Assembly (NCBI GenBank): GCA_016290595.1
Contig: JAEEUR010000022.1
Coordinates: forward strand, 1-33,145
Origin: Lachnospiraceae bacterium
GTDB lineage: Bacteria; Bacillota; Clostridia; Lachnospirales; Lachnospiraceae
Direction of reading: 5' to 3'
Length of the DNA stretch: 33,145 bases
The notes beneath the pieces are model-generated. The model was not told where the DNA came from. It did not search any database and was given only the letters and a program-made list of their open reading frames with translations. The position numbers and the translations under genes are program-made. This document shows, in pieces, positions 15,873-23,928 of the stretch (position 1 is the stretch's first letter; each line of letters begins with the position of its first letter).

Positions 15873-18284
15873 ATGAAATACGGCTATTTCGACGATCTGG
15901 CCAGAGAATACGTGATCACAAGACCGGATACCCCCCTGCCGTGGATCAACTATCTGGGTAGCGACGGCTTTTTCTCGCTGGTCAGCAATACCGGCGGCGG
16001 CTACAGCTTCTATAAGGATGCCAAGCTGCGGCGTATCACGCGCTTCCGCTACAACAACGTACCGGCCGACGAAGGCGGACGGCTCTTCTATATCTGCGAT
16101 AAAGACACCGTGTGGAGCCCGGCTTACCGGCCGGTCCGCACGCCGCTGGATCAGTACCGCTGCCGCCACGGCTTGGGCTATACGGTATTTGAAGGAAAGA
16201 AGAACGGCGTCAGCGCCTCCCTGACCGTGACGGTCCCCATGCACTGCGACATGGAAGTCCAGAAGCTGGTGATCCGTAATGACAGTAAGGAAGAAAAAAC
16301 GCTGAGCGTGTACGGCGGCGCGGAATGGTGCCTCTGGAACGCCGTAGATGATTCCACCAACTTCCAGCGCAACTGGAACATCGGCGAGGTGGAGGTGGAA
16401 GGCGGCACCGTCTATCACAAGACCGAGTACCGCGAGCGGCGCAATCACTACGCCTTCTATTCCGTGAACGCGCCGGCCGACGGCTTCGACACGAACCGCG
16501 ACGCCTTCCTGGGGCAGTTCCGCGGTTGGAACGAGCCGCTGGCCGTCGAGAAGCGCACCTCCTTCGGCAGCATTGCCGCCGGCTGGGCGCCCGTCGCCGT
16601 CCTCCGGGTGGATCTTACGCTGCTGCCGGGCGAGTCCCGGACGCTGCTCTTCCGTCTCGGCTATGCCGAAAACCCGGAGGAGAAAAAGTTCACCGCGCTG
16701 AACGTTATCAATAAGGAAAAAGCGCACGCCATGCTGGCCGCCTTTGAGACCGAAGCCCAGTTTGACGCCGCCCTGAAAGAGCTGCGCGCCTACTGGGAAG
16801 GCCTGCTCTCCCGCTTTACCGTAAAGAGCAGCGAAGAAAAGCTGGACCGCATGGTGAATATCTGGAACCAGTATCAGTGCATGGTCACCTTCAATATGAG
16901 CCGCAGCGCTTCCTATTATGAAAGCGGCACCGGCCGGGGCATGGGCTTCCGCGACAGCTGCCAGGACCTTCTGGGCTTCGTGCACCTGATCCCGGAACGG
17001 GCCCGGGAGCGGATCCTGGACATCGCTTCCATCCAGTTCGCCGACGGCAGCACCTATCATCAGTATCAGCCCTTGACCAAGCGCGGCAACGCGGACGTGG
17101 GCTCCGGCTTCAACGACGACCCGCTCTGGCTGATCGCCTGCACCTGCGCCTATATCCGCGAGACCGGCGACTTCTCGATCCTGGACGAGCCGACGCCCTT
17201 CAATAACGAGGCCGGCACGGAAGTCCCCCTGCTGGAGCACCTGCGCCGCAGCGCCGGCTATACCATCTCGCACCGCGGCCCGCACGGCCTGCCGCTCATC
17301 GGCCGTGCCGACTGGAACGACTGCCTGAATTTGAACTGCTTCAGCCGCGAGCCCGGCGAAAGCTTCCAGACCTGTTCCAACTTCGAGAGCGGGAAGGCTG
17401 AAAGCGTCTTCATCGCGGGCATGTTCGTGAAGTACGGGCAGGAATACGCGGATCTGTGCGAACGGATCGGGCTGAAAGAAGAAGCGGCCGCCGTGCGGCT
17501 GGCCGTCTCCGACATGGAGAAGGCCGTGCTGGCACACGGCTGGGACGGCGAATGGTTCCGCCGCGCCTACGACGCTTTCGAGCGGCCCATCGGCAGCCGC
17601 CAGAATGAAGAAGGACAGATCTTTATCGAGCCGCAGGGCTTCTGCGTGATGGCGGGCATCGGCGGTCCGGATTACGGAAGGAAGGCGCTCCGCTCCGCAG
17701 AAGAAAGGCTCGGCAACGAGTTCGGGATCGAGCTGCTGGCGCCCTGCTACACGGAATATCACGACTATCTGGGCGAGATCTCCTCCTACCCGCCCGGATA
17801 CAAGGAAAACGGATCCGTGTTCTGCCACAACAACCCCTGGATCACGCTGGCCTGGTGCAAGGTCAGGGACGGGAACGCCGCCTTCGACCTGTACCGGCGG
17901 AACGCCCCCGCCTATATCGAGGATAAGAGCGAGATCCACCGGACCGAACCCTACTGCTACAGCCAGACCATCGCCGGCCGGGCGGCCCGGACCTACGGCG
18001 AAGCCAAAAACTCCTGGCTGACCGGCACGGCCGCCTGGTCCTTCGCCGCCGTGAGCCAGGGCATCTTAGGCGTCCGGCCGGACTATGACGGCCTGACCGT
18101 GGATCCCTGCCTGCCCGATTTTATGGACGGCTGCCGGATCAGCCGCCTCTTCCGCGGTACGCGCTATGAGATCACGGTGCGGCGCGGAGACGACAAGGGA
18201 CTTACGGCAGACGGAAAGAAGCTGGACGGCTGCACGATCCCGCTGACCGACGCGCCGGTCTGTTCCGTTTTGGTGACGATCTGA
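15873..18284 (+). CDS. cbpA: Cellobiose phosphorylase (GH94)
   Basis: 803 residues from the ATG at 15873, chosen because GGAGGA lies eight bases upstream and MKYGYFDDLAREYVITRPDT is the usual N terminus; an upstream in-frame ATG at 15855 would put the Shine-Dalgarno inside the gene. The enzyme converts cellobiose and phosphate to glucose 1-phosphate and glucose in the cytoplasm. PWINYLGSDGFFSLVSNTGG (24-43), the FRDSCQD motif (359-365) and GRADWNDCLN (477-486) are hallmark cellobiose phosphorylase segments; Asp483 is the likely proton donor. The C-terminal HNNPWI and PYCYSQ segments also fit. It is divergent from the importer and GH5 genes and completes the pathway. Confidence 0.93.
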   Translation: MKYGYFDDLAREYVITRPDTPLPWINYLGSDGFFSLVSNTGGGYSFYKDAKLRRITRFRYNNVPADEGGRLFYICDKDTVWSPAYRPVRTPLDQYRCRHGLGYTVFEGKKNGVSASLTVTVPMHCDMEVQKLVIRNDSKEEKTLSVYGGAEWCLWNAVDDSTNFQRNWNIGEVEVEGGTVYHKTEYRERRNHYAFYSVNAPADGFDTNRDAFLGQFRGWNEPLAVEKRTSFGSIAAGWAPVAVLRVDLTLLPGESRTLLFRLGYAENPEEKKFTALNVINKEKAHAMLAAFETEAQFDAALKELRAYWEGLLSRFTVKSSEEKLDRMVNIWNQYQCMVTFNMSRSASYYESGTGRGMGFRDSCQDLLGFVHLIPERARERILDIASIQFADGSTYHQYQPLTKRGNADVGSGFNDDPLWLIACTCAYIRETGDFSILDEPTPFNNEAGTEVPLLEHLRRSAGYTISHRGPHGLPLIGRADWNDCLNLNCFSREPGESFQTCSNFESGKAESVFIAGMFVKYGQEYADLCERIGLKEEAAAVRLAVSDMEKAVLAHGWDGEWFRRAYDAFERPIGSRQNEEGQIFIEPQGFCVMAGIGGPDYGRKALRSAEERLGNEFGIELLAPCYTEYHDYLGEISSYPPGYKENGSVFCHNNPWITLAWCKVRDGNAAFDLYRRNAPAYIEDKSEIHRTEPYCYSQTIAGRAARTYGEAKNSWLTGTAAWSFAAVSQGILGVRPDYDGLTVDPCLPDFMDGCRISRLFRGTRYEITVRRGDDKGLTADGKKLDGCTIPLTDAPVCSVLVTI

Positions 18285-18314
18285 TAGCAAAGCCGCAGCA
18301 GCGGCGAAGCACGA

Positions 18315-18351
18315 TAAAAGCGGCGGAAACCTCTGGTTGCCGCCGCTTTTA
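18315..18351 (+). terminator. Terminator of cellobiose phosphorylase gene
   Basis: A 12-bp perfect stem (TAAAAGCGGCGG at 18315-18326 with its complement at 18340-18351) closes a 13-nt loop. The T-rich right arm follows a GC-rich stem, so it can end transcription on the plus strand, and the A-rich left arm can do so on the minus strand. Confidence 0.8.
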
Positions 18352-18366
18352 CTGTTTCTAAACATT

Positions 18367-18400
18367 TACTTTTTGTAAACGCATACTTTTCGTAAAAGCA
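18367..18400. repeat. Two tandem 17-bp repeats between convergent genes
   Basis: TACTTTTTGTAAACGCA (18367-18383) is directly followed by TACTTTTCGTAAAAGCA (18384-18400), 15 of 17 bases identical. The first copy with the base before it also forms TTTAC/GTAAA, a small hairpin. It lies 40 bp past the end of the acetyltransferase gene and may be an operator, a terminator relic or chance duplication. Confidence 0.6.
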
Positions 18401-18440
18401 AAAGCTTACTGTCCGGCGGCGCCCGCTTGCCGCCTTTCCT

Positions 18441-19124
18441 TTATTTCCACATCCACAGGATCGGCTTGTCCGACAACGTCATCCCGAGCCTTTTCTGCAG
18501 CTTCAAGGATCCCGCATTGCCCTCCTCCACCTGTCCGAAGGGAACGAAGCCGGCCTCCAGGGTCTTCGCGATGAGGCGGTTTTCCAGGGCTGCGCCGTAT
18601 CCCCGGCGGCGGAATTCCGGGAAGATATACAGCAGCCCCATGCTGCCCTCCAGGTGCTCGCCGATGAAGCCGACCGGCTGTCCGGAAACGCAGCCGAGAA
18701 GGACCGACCGCCGCGCAACCACCTGTTCCAGCTCCTCCGGGCTGATCAGGTCGTAGCAGGACAAAAGCAGCGGCAGGTCGTCCGGACCGGCCGTCCGTAC
18801 TAAAAAGCGCGGATCCGGGGCGGGCGGATCCCCGTAATAAGCCGCCTGAAAACAAGTCAGGGCCTCCGAAAAGCCATACCTTTCGAAAGCGGTCCTGCCC
18901 AGGCTGAGATCGGAAACCATCAGGAGGCGGCAGCTGCCGTCCAGATGCCGCTCCAGCACCGAAAGACCGGCCGACGCATCGTCGCAGGCCAAAAGAACGG
19001 CGCCGCTCACGCTGTCCCGGACCAGGAGCGCCGTTTCCTGCCGGCAAAGGATCTCACCGGTTCCCCGCTTCAGCACGCGGTCCAGCCCCAGAAACTCGAT
19101 TCTTCCGGTATCGATCTCCTTCAC
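18441..19124 (-). CDS. GNAT family N-acetyltransferase
   Basis: 227 residues. The C-terminal half is a GNAT domain: FLVRTAGPDDLPLLLSCYD start (about 106-124), the core strand GQPVGFIGEHLEGSMGLLYI, the acetyl-CoA loop FPEFRRRGYGAALENRLI (R-R-R-G-Y-G, about 168-185) and the closing QVEEGNAGSLKLQKRLGM, where Asn and the KLGM-like end are typical. The N-terminal half (about 1-100) looks like a second, degenerate GNAT-like unit. Its start overlaps the SGNH hydrolase stop by 4 bp. Acceptor unknown. Confidence 0.88.
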   Translation of the reverse strand: MKEIDTGRIEFLGLDRVLKRGTGEILCRQETALLVRDSVSGAVLLACDDASAGLSVLERHLDGSCRLLMVSDLSLGRTAFERYGFSEALTCFQAAYYGDPPAPDPRFLVRTAGPDDLPLLLSCYDLISPEELEQVVARRSVLLGCVSGQPVGFIGEHLEGSMGLLYIFPEFRRRGYGAALENRLIAKTLEAGFVPFGQVEEGNAGSLKLQKRLGMTLSDKPILWMWK

Positions 19125-19738
19125 GGCTCTGCCTTTCTTTCCCGCGTTTTTGTGTCCTGCAGCGGAAGGACGGCCTCCCGGAGCACTTTTTCCAGCCGCT
19201 CCGCGAAGATCCGGTGCCCCTCTTCCGTAAAGTGCACGCCGTCAAAGGCCAGCGGGATATTCCAGGCCCCGGCGTCGGCAAAGAGAAGGCCCTTCTCTTC
19301 GGCAAGCCGGCAGTACCGCTCCGCGAGCGCCCGGGATTCCGGGATCAGCGCGGCGTCCTGCACCCAGGTTCCCGGCCGGAAGGGAGCCGGTGCGATCAGG
19401 CAGACGGCATCGGCAGCCCGCTTTTCGCTGATAAGAGCCAGCAGCCGCTCCATACAGCGGGCCGTTTCCGCGGCGCTTACCCCCAAGAGAAGGTCGTTGC
19501 TGCCGAGCATGACGAGCGCCATCACCGGCGGACGCAGGGATTTCAGCTCACCGGCCAGAACCGTGTGAACGCTTTCCCGGGAAACGCCCAGGCCGTTCAC
19601 GCCGAAATTGCGCACGGTAAAGCCGGCCGCCTCCAGGCGGCCCGTCCAGCGGACGGTTTTCTCATAGCGGCCGCCCCACAGAGACTGCGGGTCATAGCCG
19701 AAGGTATTGGAATCGCCGAGGCAGGCAAGCTGTATCAT
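19121..19738 (-). CDS. SGNH/GDSL-type hydrolase
   Basis: 205 residues, no signal peptide. Block I is CLGDSNTFGYD with nucleophile Ser10, block II is the Gly in FGVNGLGVS, block III is MLGSNDLLLG with the oxyanion Asn, and block V is DGVHFTEEGH with the catalytic Asp and His. These enzymes hydrolyse esters or remove acetyl groups from small molecules or sugars; the TesA/arylesterase-like group is the closest in look. It is in one run with the threonine-synthase-like gene (33 bp upstream) and the acetyltransferase gene (4-bp overlap), so an acetyl ester turnover pair is possible but speculative. Confidence 0.9.
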   Translation of the reverse strand: MIQLACLGDSNTFGYDPQSLWGGRYEKTVRWTGRLEAAGFTVRNFGVNGLGVSRESVHTVLAGELKSLRPPVMALVMLGSNDLLLGVSAAETARCMERLLALISEKRAADAVCLIAPAPFRPGTWVQDAALIPESRALAERYCRLAEEKGLLFADAGAWNIPLAFDGVHFTEEGHRIFAERLEKVLREAVLPLQDTKTRERKAEP

Positions 19739-19771
19739 GCGGAACGTCCTCCCGGGCCGGGCGGCCCTGTT

Positions 19772-20866
19772 TCAGTGGTCCGACTTTAAGCCGGCGCCGC
19801 ACATGGTGATGAGGCAGTCCGGCGCCGGGCCGACCTTCTTTACGTAATTCAGATACGCCGCGTAGTTCGCCGCGGTGGTGTGCTCGCAGTAGATGCCCTG
19901 CCGGGCAAGATACGCCCGTGCCGGAAGGATCTCCTCCTCCGGCGCATGGATGAAGCGCACGCCGTACTTCTTCGCGTACGCAAGGATCTCCTCCCCGCGC
20001 ATGGGCTTGCCGATGGCAATGCCCTCCGCCAACGTCGGTGTCGGCGAAACAGCGGCGGGCACATCGAGCCCCTCCTCCGCTGCCTTCAGGAGCGGATCGC
20101 AATTTTCGCTTTGCAGCGCGATGATCTGCGGCACCTTCTCGATGCATCCGGCGGCCAGCAGCTCGTCCAGCGCGTGCATCACGCCCAGGAACAGCGTGCC
20201 GTTCCCGACCGGGATCACCAGATGCCGCGGCAGGCGCCCCAGCTGCTCATACACCTCGTACAGATAGGTCTTGGTCCCCTCATAGAAGAAGGGGTTGTAG
20301 ACGTGGTTCGCATAGTAAACGCCTTCCTTTTCCACCTTTTCGCGGCAGACGTCCGCGCAGTGATCCCGGCTGCCCGGCACTACGGTACAGACCGCCCCGT
20401 GCGCGCGGATCATATCGATCTTCTTCGGGCTGGTGCCCTCCGGCACAAAGATCTCGCAGCGGATGCCGGCCTTGGCGCAGTATGCCGCGACCGCATTGCC
20501 CGCGTTGCCGCTCGAGTCCTGCACCACGCTGTCCACGCCGATGGCTTTGCAGTGCGCCACGAGAACGGCCGCCCCGCGGTCCTTAAAGGACAGCGTCGGC
20601 ATGAAATAGTCCATCTTGAGGAGGACGTTTTCGTCCAGACGCACGACGGGCGTCATGCCCTCGCCCAGGGACACCTCCCGCCAGCTTTCATCCGCCAGCG
20701 CCATGAAGCGCCGGTAGCGGAACTGGCTCCACTCTTCTCTATCGACCTCGCTCAGGTCAAACTTCGGCGGCTGAAAATCCAGCTTCCACAGGCCGCCGCA
20801 GTCGCAGTGCGCCTTGCGGGTCGAAACCTCTTCCTTTTTTCCGCATTTCGCACAGATATACTGCAT
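19772..20866 (-). CDS. Threonine synthase-like PLP enzyme with N-terminal zinc ribbon
   Basis: 364 residues. A short N-terminal ribbon has C5-x2-C8 and C21-x-C23, as in ThrC proteins with a zinc-ribbon start. The fold-type II PLP lysine is Lys95 in TLSFKDRGAA, the phosphate-binding segment is SSGNAGNAVAAYC (118-130), and IPVGNGTLFLG is the glycine loop. Threonine synthase converts O-phosphohomoserine to threonine. Other members of this group act on other beta- or gamma-substituted amino acids, and no other threonine gene is near, so the exact substrate is not secure. The gene starts 12 bp after ribU and thus probably shares its FMN-riboswitch-controlled transcript. Confidence 0.8.
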   Translation of the reverse strand: MQYICAKCGKKEEVSTRKAHCDCGGLWKLDFQPPKFDLSEVDREEWSQFRYRRFMALADESWREVSLGEGMTPVVRLDENVLLKMDYFMPTLSFKDRGAAVLVAHCKAIGVDSVVQDSSGNAGNAVAAYCAKAGIRCEIFVPEGTSPKKIDMIRAHGAVCTVVPGSRDHCADVCREKVEKEGVYYANHVYNPFFYEGTKTYLYEVYEQLGRLPRHLVIPVGNGTLFLGVMHALDELLAAGCIEKVPQIIALQSENCDPLLKAAEEGLDVPAAVSPTPTLAEGIAIGKPMRGEEILAYAKKYGVRFIHAPEEEILPARAYLARQGIYCEHTTAANYAAYLNYVKKVGPAPDCLITMCGAGLKSDH

Positions 20867-20878
20867 CTTTTCTTCTCC

Positions 20879-21538
20879 TTACAGTACCCCGATCAGCACT
20901 AAAAACCACAGTCCGAAGCTGACCAGCACGGCCAGCGCCAGCAGCAGGGAGCCCCAGGAAAAGCCGCCTTTTCTGCTCTCCTTCGACGGCTCCACCAGCC
21001 CGCTCTTGCGGAGCGCGGTTACGACCGGCTTGTAAAGCAGCAGCGCCAGACCCGCGTTGATGCCGCCCTTCACCAGATTGAAAGGAAGGAAGACCGTCGC
21101 CAGCTTGGCCGCGACCACTTCGCGTTCCACGCCCATGTAGAAAGGCGTGATGATATAGTTCCACAGCATCATGCAGGCCGCCATGGAAAGGACGCCCAGC
21201 CCCAGGCCGATCAGCGCGCCCTGTTTGGTGCGGCGCCGCTGATAGAACCAGGCGGCCGGCACCGCGAAGGCGCAGGTGGAGACCACGTTCATCAGCAGGC
21301 CGTACAGGCCGGTCTTGCTGACGGACACGAATTCCAGGAACGAGGTCAGCACCGAAACGATGACGCCGGTCAGCGGCCCGAAGATAAAGCCTGCGATCAC
21401 GATCACGGCGTCCTTCGGATCGTAGCTCAGAAAACCCGCCACGTTCGGGATGCCGCGCGTAGCCAGCACCGCCAGATAGGCGATCACCACGAACATGGCG
21501 GTACAGGTGATGTACTTTGTCGAAAACCTGCTGTTCAT
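20879..21538 (-). CDS. ribU: Riboflavin ECF transporter S component RibU
   Basis: 219 residues with six hydrophobic segments. The GFLSYDPKDAVIVIAGFIFG region (about 35-54) is the family hallmark, with the Asp/Lys pair that lines the riboflavin site, and FLPFNLVKGGINAGLALLLY lies near the C-terminal half. The Ala-rich first helix fits the S-component contact with the shared EcfT. An FMN riboswitch lies directly upstream, which supports riboflavin rather than another vitamin. The shared energising module (EcfA, EcfA', EcfT) is not in the window. Confidence 0.95.
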   Translation of the reverse strand: MNSRFSTKYITCTAMFVVIAYLAVLATRGIPNVAGFLSYDPKDAVIVIAGFIFGPLTGVIVSVLTSFLEFVSVSKTGLYGLLMNVVSTCAFAVPAAWFYQRRRTKQGALIGLGLGVLSMAACMMLWNYIITPFYMGVEREVVAAKLATVFLPFNLVKGGINAGLALLLYKPVVTALRKSGLVEPSKESRKGGFSWGSLLLALAVLVSFGLWFLVLIGVL

Positions 21539-21567
21539 TCATTTTCCTCCCAAAAAGAAAGTCCCGG

Positions 21568-21596
21568 GATCCGGGGAAAGACTCCTCTTCCGGATC
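21568..21596 (-). terminator. Likely expression-platform hairpin of the FMN riboswitch
   Basis: GATCCGG (21568-21574) and CCGGATC (21590-21596) pair around AAGA/TCTT, and on the minus strand the hairpin is followed after CCGGGAC by TTTCTTTTT just before the ribU Shine-Dalgarno. It fits a terminator or start-masking hairpin; the imperfect T run leaves open which. Confidence 0.5.
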
Positions 21597-21631
21597 TTCG
21601 GGCCTATCAGGAGACAGAACAAAGACGTTTT

Positions 21632-21742
21632 GCCGTCTTCTTCCATCCAGACTGTACTGTCGGTACCGGAATTTCACCGGTTCAGCTTGCGCTCGCGGAC
21701 TCTGACCGCCGGTGGGGACTTTCACCCCGCCCTGAAGACGGC
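21632..21742 (-). promoter_or_regulatory. FMN riboswitch (RFN element)
   Basis: On the minus strand the conserved blocks appear in order: TTCAGGGCGGGGTGAAAG, CCCCACCGGCGGT, the GCGAGC segment, ACCGGTGAAATTCCGGT, and CGACAGTACAGTCTGGATG, then GGAAGA. The closing P1 helix is a 9-bp match of GCCGTCTTC (21742-21734) with GAAGACGGC (21640-21632). FMN binding is expected to shut off the downstream ribU gene and any genes read through with it. Confidence 0.97.
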
Positions 21743-21745
21743 TTC

Positions 21746-21774
21746 ATTGTAACCGATACGCCGCTCCCTGTCAA
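21746..21774 (-). promoter_or_regulatory. Promoter of the riboswitch/ribU transcript
   Basis: On the minus strand TTGACA (21774-21769) and TACAAT (21751-21746) are 17 bp apart. The start would fall near 21740, so the RNA begins almost at the first base of the riboswitch P1 helix, with no extra leader. Confidence 0.88.
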
Positions 21775-21837
21775 CCGGTTCCCTGGGCGCGGCGAGCCGG
21801 ACGGGGCGCGGCGCAGATACAAGCGGAAAGAAGTCTC

Positions 21838-21867
21838 TTGCATTCACCGCTTCTCTTCTGCTATAGT
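21838..21867 (+). promoter_or_regulatory. Promoter of the aldo-keto reductase gene
   Basis: TTGCAT (21838-21843) and TATAGT (21862-21867) are 18 bp apart, 45 bp before the ATG. It is divergent from the ribU promoter. Confidence 0.7.
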
Positions 21868-21911
21868 AGGGGCAGAAAACGGCTTCGGTCCGGACAGAAC
21901 GGAGGAATACT

Positions 21912-22946
21912 ATGCAGCGCATTCAGCTCGGAAGCACAGGAATGGAGATAGAAAAGAACGGCTTCGGCGCCCTGCCGATCCAGCGGGACACGAAGGAAGT
22001 CGCCGTTCGCTTACTGCACCGCGCCTATGAGGGCGGCATGAACTACTTTGACACCGCCCGTTCCTACACGGACAGCGAAGAAAAGGTCGGCATCGCCTTC
22101 AAAGGCATGCGCGACAAGATCTTTATCGCCACCAAAACGGCTGCGAAAAACGCGGCCGATATGCGGAAGGACCTGGAGACCTCGCTCCGGAACCTGCAGA
22201 CGGACCACATCGACGTGTATCAGTTCCACAATCCGCCCTTCTGCCCCAAGCCCGGCGGAGAGGACGGCCTCTACGACGAAGCCTTAAAGGCGCAGGCGGA
22301 AGGCAAGATCCGCTTCATTTCCATCACGAACCACCGCCTGCCGGTGGCGCAGGAAGCCATCGCCTCCGGCCTTTACGCGACCCTGCAGTTCCCCTACAGC
22401 TATCTGTCCGGGGAGAAGGAGGAGGAACTGATCCGCAGCTGCAAAGCGGCCGGCATGGGCTTTCTGGCCATGAAAGGCCTGTCCGGCGGGCTCATCCGCG
22501 ACGGCTACGCGGCGGCGGCCTTTATGGAGACGAAGCCCGACGTGGTCCCGCTCTGGGGCGTGCAGCACGACTGGGAGCTGGAGCAGTTCCTGGACGTGGT
22601 CGCGCACGGGGCCGAGCTCACGCCCGAGCGGCTCGCGACCATCGAAAAAGACCGGAAGGAGCTGTCCGGCGATTTCTGCCGCAGCTGCGGCTACTGCATG
22701 CCCTGCCCGGTCGGCATCCAGATCCACAACTGCGCCCGCATCATGCTGATGCTGCGCCGCGCGCCGATGCAGAAATGGGTCAGCGAAGAATGGCAGGCCG
22801 AAATGCATAAGATCGAGAACTGCCTGCACTGCTATCAGTGCGCCTCCAAATGCCCCTTCGGCCTGGATACGCCGCGCCTGCTGCAGGATAATTACGATGC
22901 CTACTGGAAATATATGGAAGAAAGAAAGCAGGCGGAAAACGCCTGA
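21912..22946 (+). CDS. Aldo-keto reductase with C-terminal 4Fe-4S motifs
   Basis: 344 residues preceded by GGAGGA. The barrel has the expected catalytic set: Asp and Tyr in NYFDTARSYTDSE, Lys in KIFIATKT, His in DVYQFHNP. The C terminus adds two cysteine clusters, CRSCGYCMPCPVGIQI with the normal C-x2-C-x2-C-x3-C-P spacing and CLHCYQCASKCPFGLD, so it should carry a pair of 4Fe-4S clusters. This class of ferredoxin-linked aldo-keto reductase is common in anaerobic Firmicutes; natural substrates are mostly unknown. It is a single-gene unit with its own promoter and terminator. Confidence 0.93.
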   Translation: MQRIQLGSTGMEIEKNGFGALPIQRDTKEVAVRLLHRAYEGGMNYFDTARSYTDSEEKVGIAFKGMRDKIFIATKTAAKNAADMRKDLETSLRNLQTDHIDVYQFHNPPFCPKPGGEDGLYDEALKAQAEGKIRFISITNHRLPVAQEAIASGLYATLQFPYSYLSGEKEEELIRSCKAAGMGFLAMKGLSGGLIRDGYAAAAFMETKPDVVPLWGVQHDWELEQFLDVVAHGAELTPERLATIEKDRKELSGDFCRSCGYCMPCPVGIQIHNCARIMLMLRRAPMQKWVSEEWQAEMHKIENCLHCYQCASKCPFGLDTPRLLQDNYDAYWKYMEERKQAENA

Positions 22947-22982
22947 CGGCAGAAGCGCCGGCGATCCGGCGGACGTGAAAAG

Positions 22983-23004
22983 AGGGCGGCCTTTCGGCCG
23001 CCCT
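22983..23004 (+). terminator. Bidirectional terminator
   Basis: AGGGCGGCC (22983-22991), loop TTTC and GGCCGCCCT (22996-23004) form a 9-bp perfect stem followed by TTGCTTT. The A-run on the left gives T-rich RNA on the minus strand, so it also ends the convergent membrane-protein gene. Confidence 0.92.
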
Positions 23005-23009
23005 TTGCT

Positions 23010-23774
23010 TTACTGAAGGCCCATCACACAGAGGGCCGCCGCGATCACCAGGAAAAGGACCGGTCCGATATAGCGGCTGGCGATCTCCCACTCGGACGGC
23101 TCGGCCTGCTCCGGATCCCGGATCCGGAACCGCAGGCTCCATCGGAAGAGCTCCTCCTCGAACAGGATAAGCACCGCGGCCATCGAGCAGATCAGCAGCG
23201 CACAGAGCCAGCCCGTCCAGTCTCCCTTATGCGTCAGCGCCGGGCCGAAGGCCAGGGAAAGGATGACGGAAGCCGTCGGCTCCATCGGATCGATTACGTT
23301 TCCGTTCTCGTCCAGCACCACCCCGCTGCCGGAGCCGATAACGCCTTCCCCGTGCGAACTGCCGTCCTCTTCATACAGAAACCGCTGCCCGTTGTATTCC
23401 AGCATCCCGCCCCGGAAGAGGAGCTCCTCTCCCCGGCGGATCTCCACCCCGCGCATGCGTTCCTTCAGCTCGCTGCTCTGCGGGACGGCTGCCGGGTCTT
23501 CCTTTACGCCGTAGGGGCCGTAGACCTTGCCGCCGTGCTGAAACGTTACGGTCTTGTCCGGTGACACCGTAAAGACCGCCTCTTTTCCTTCGATTTTTCC
23601 GGAATAGGTCCGGCTGCCGTTTTCCTCCTGCGGAACAAGGATCGCGTTCCGGTATAAAAAGCCGACCCGGTTTACGGTCTTCGCATAGACGAAGGCGAAA
23701 ACCGTGAGCATCAGCGTCATCAGCAGCAGCATGATCTTCTTGAATCCGCTCAGTTTTCTGATCCTCTCAAACAT
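23010..23774 (-). CDS. Membrane protein of unknown function, paralogue A
   Basis: 254 residues. It has one N-terminal helix (about 12-32) after a short basic end, an extracytoplasmic beta-rich domain (about 33-165), and two C-terminal helices (about 183-205 and 236-252) separated by a cytoplasmic loop ending in FRWSLRFRIRDPEQAEPSEW. It is clearly a paralogue of the next gene upstream (shared: RNAILVP/RNTILVP, YSGKI, GPYxVKEDPAAVPxSSE, LFRGG, LTHKG, RFRIRD). Compared with that copy it has about 20 extra residues near 140-165 (HGEGVIGSGSGVVLDENG region). It has its own promoter and is the last gene before the terminator. Family not recognised. Confidence 0.75.
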   Translation of the reverse strand: MFERIRKLSGFKKIMLLLMTLMLTVFAFVYAKTVNRVGFLYRNAILVPQEENGSRTYSGKIEGKEAVFTVSPDKTVTFQHGGKVYGPYGVKEDPAAVPQSSELKERMRGVEIRRGEELLFRGGMLEYNGQRFLYEEDGSSHGEGVIGSGSGVVLDENGNVIDPMEPTASVILSLAFGPALTHKGDWTGWLCALLICSMAAVLILFEEELFRWSLRFRIRDPEQAEPSEWEIASRYIGPVLFLVIAAALCVMGLQ

Positions 23775-23833
23775 CTGGCGCCTCCTTTCAACGTACCTTC
23801 GGGGACTGCCGCAGTCTCTTTGCTTCTGTCTGT

Positions 23834-23863
23834 ATTATAGATCCGCCCCGCACCTTCCGTAAA
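23834..23863 (-). promoter_or_regulatory. Promoter of membrane paralogue A
   Basis: On the minus strand TTTACG (23863-23858) and TATAAT (23839-23834) are 18 bp apart in the 154-bp gap between the two paralogous genes. So paralogue A can be expressed separately from the acyl operon. Confidence 0.7.
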
Positions 23864-23928
23864 GGCGTCCGGGCGGCAAATTACAGGCGGCTTATTCGGT
23901 TGGAAGAGCGAAATACGGGCCGGTCCGC

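Noticed and set aside
15792-17939. Long minus-strand open frame of 715 codons opposite the cellobiose phosphorylase gene
   Set aside because: It is the antisense shadow of a GC-rich, well-recognised gene. It shows no family motif and lacks a sensible Shine-Dalgarno site.
18374-18387. TGTAAACGCATACT as a CcpA (cre) site
   Set aside because: It matches most of the consensus but lies at the 3' end of convergent genes past a terminator, with no promoter nearby.
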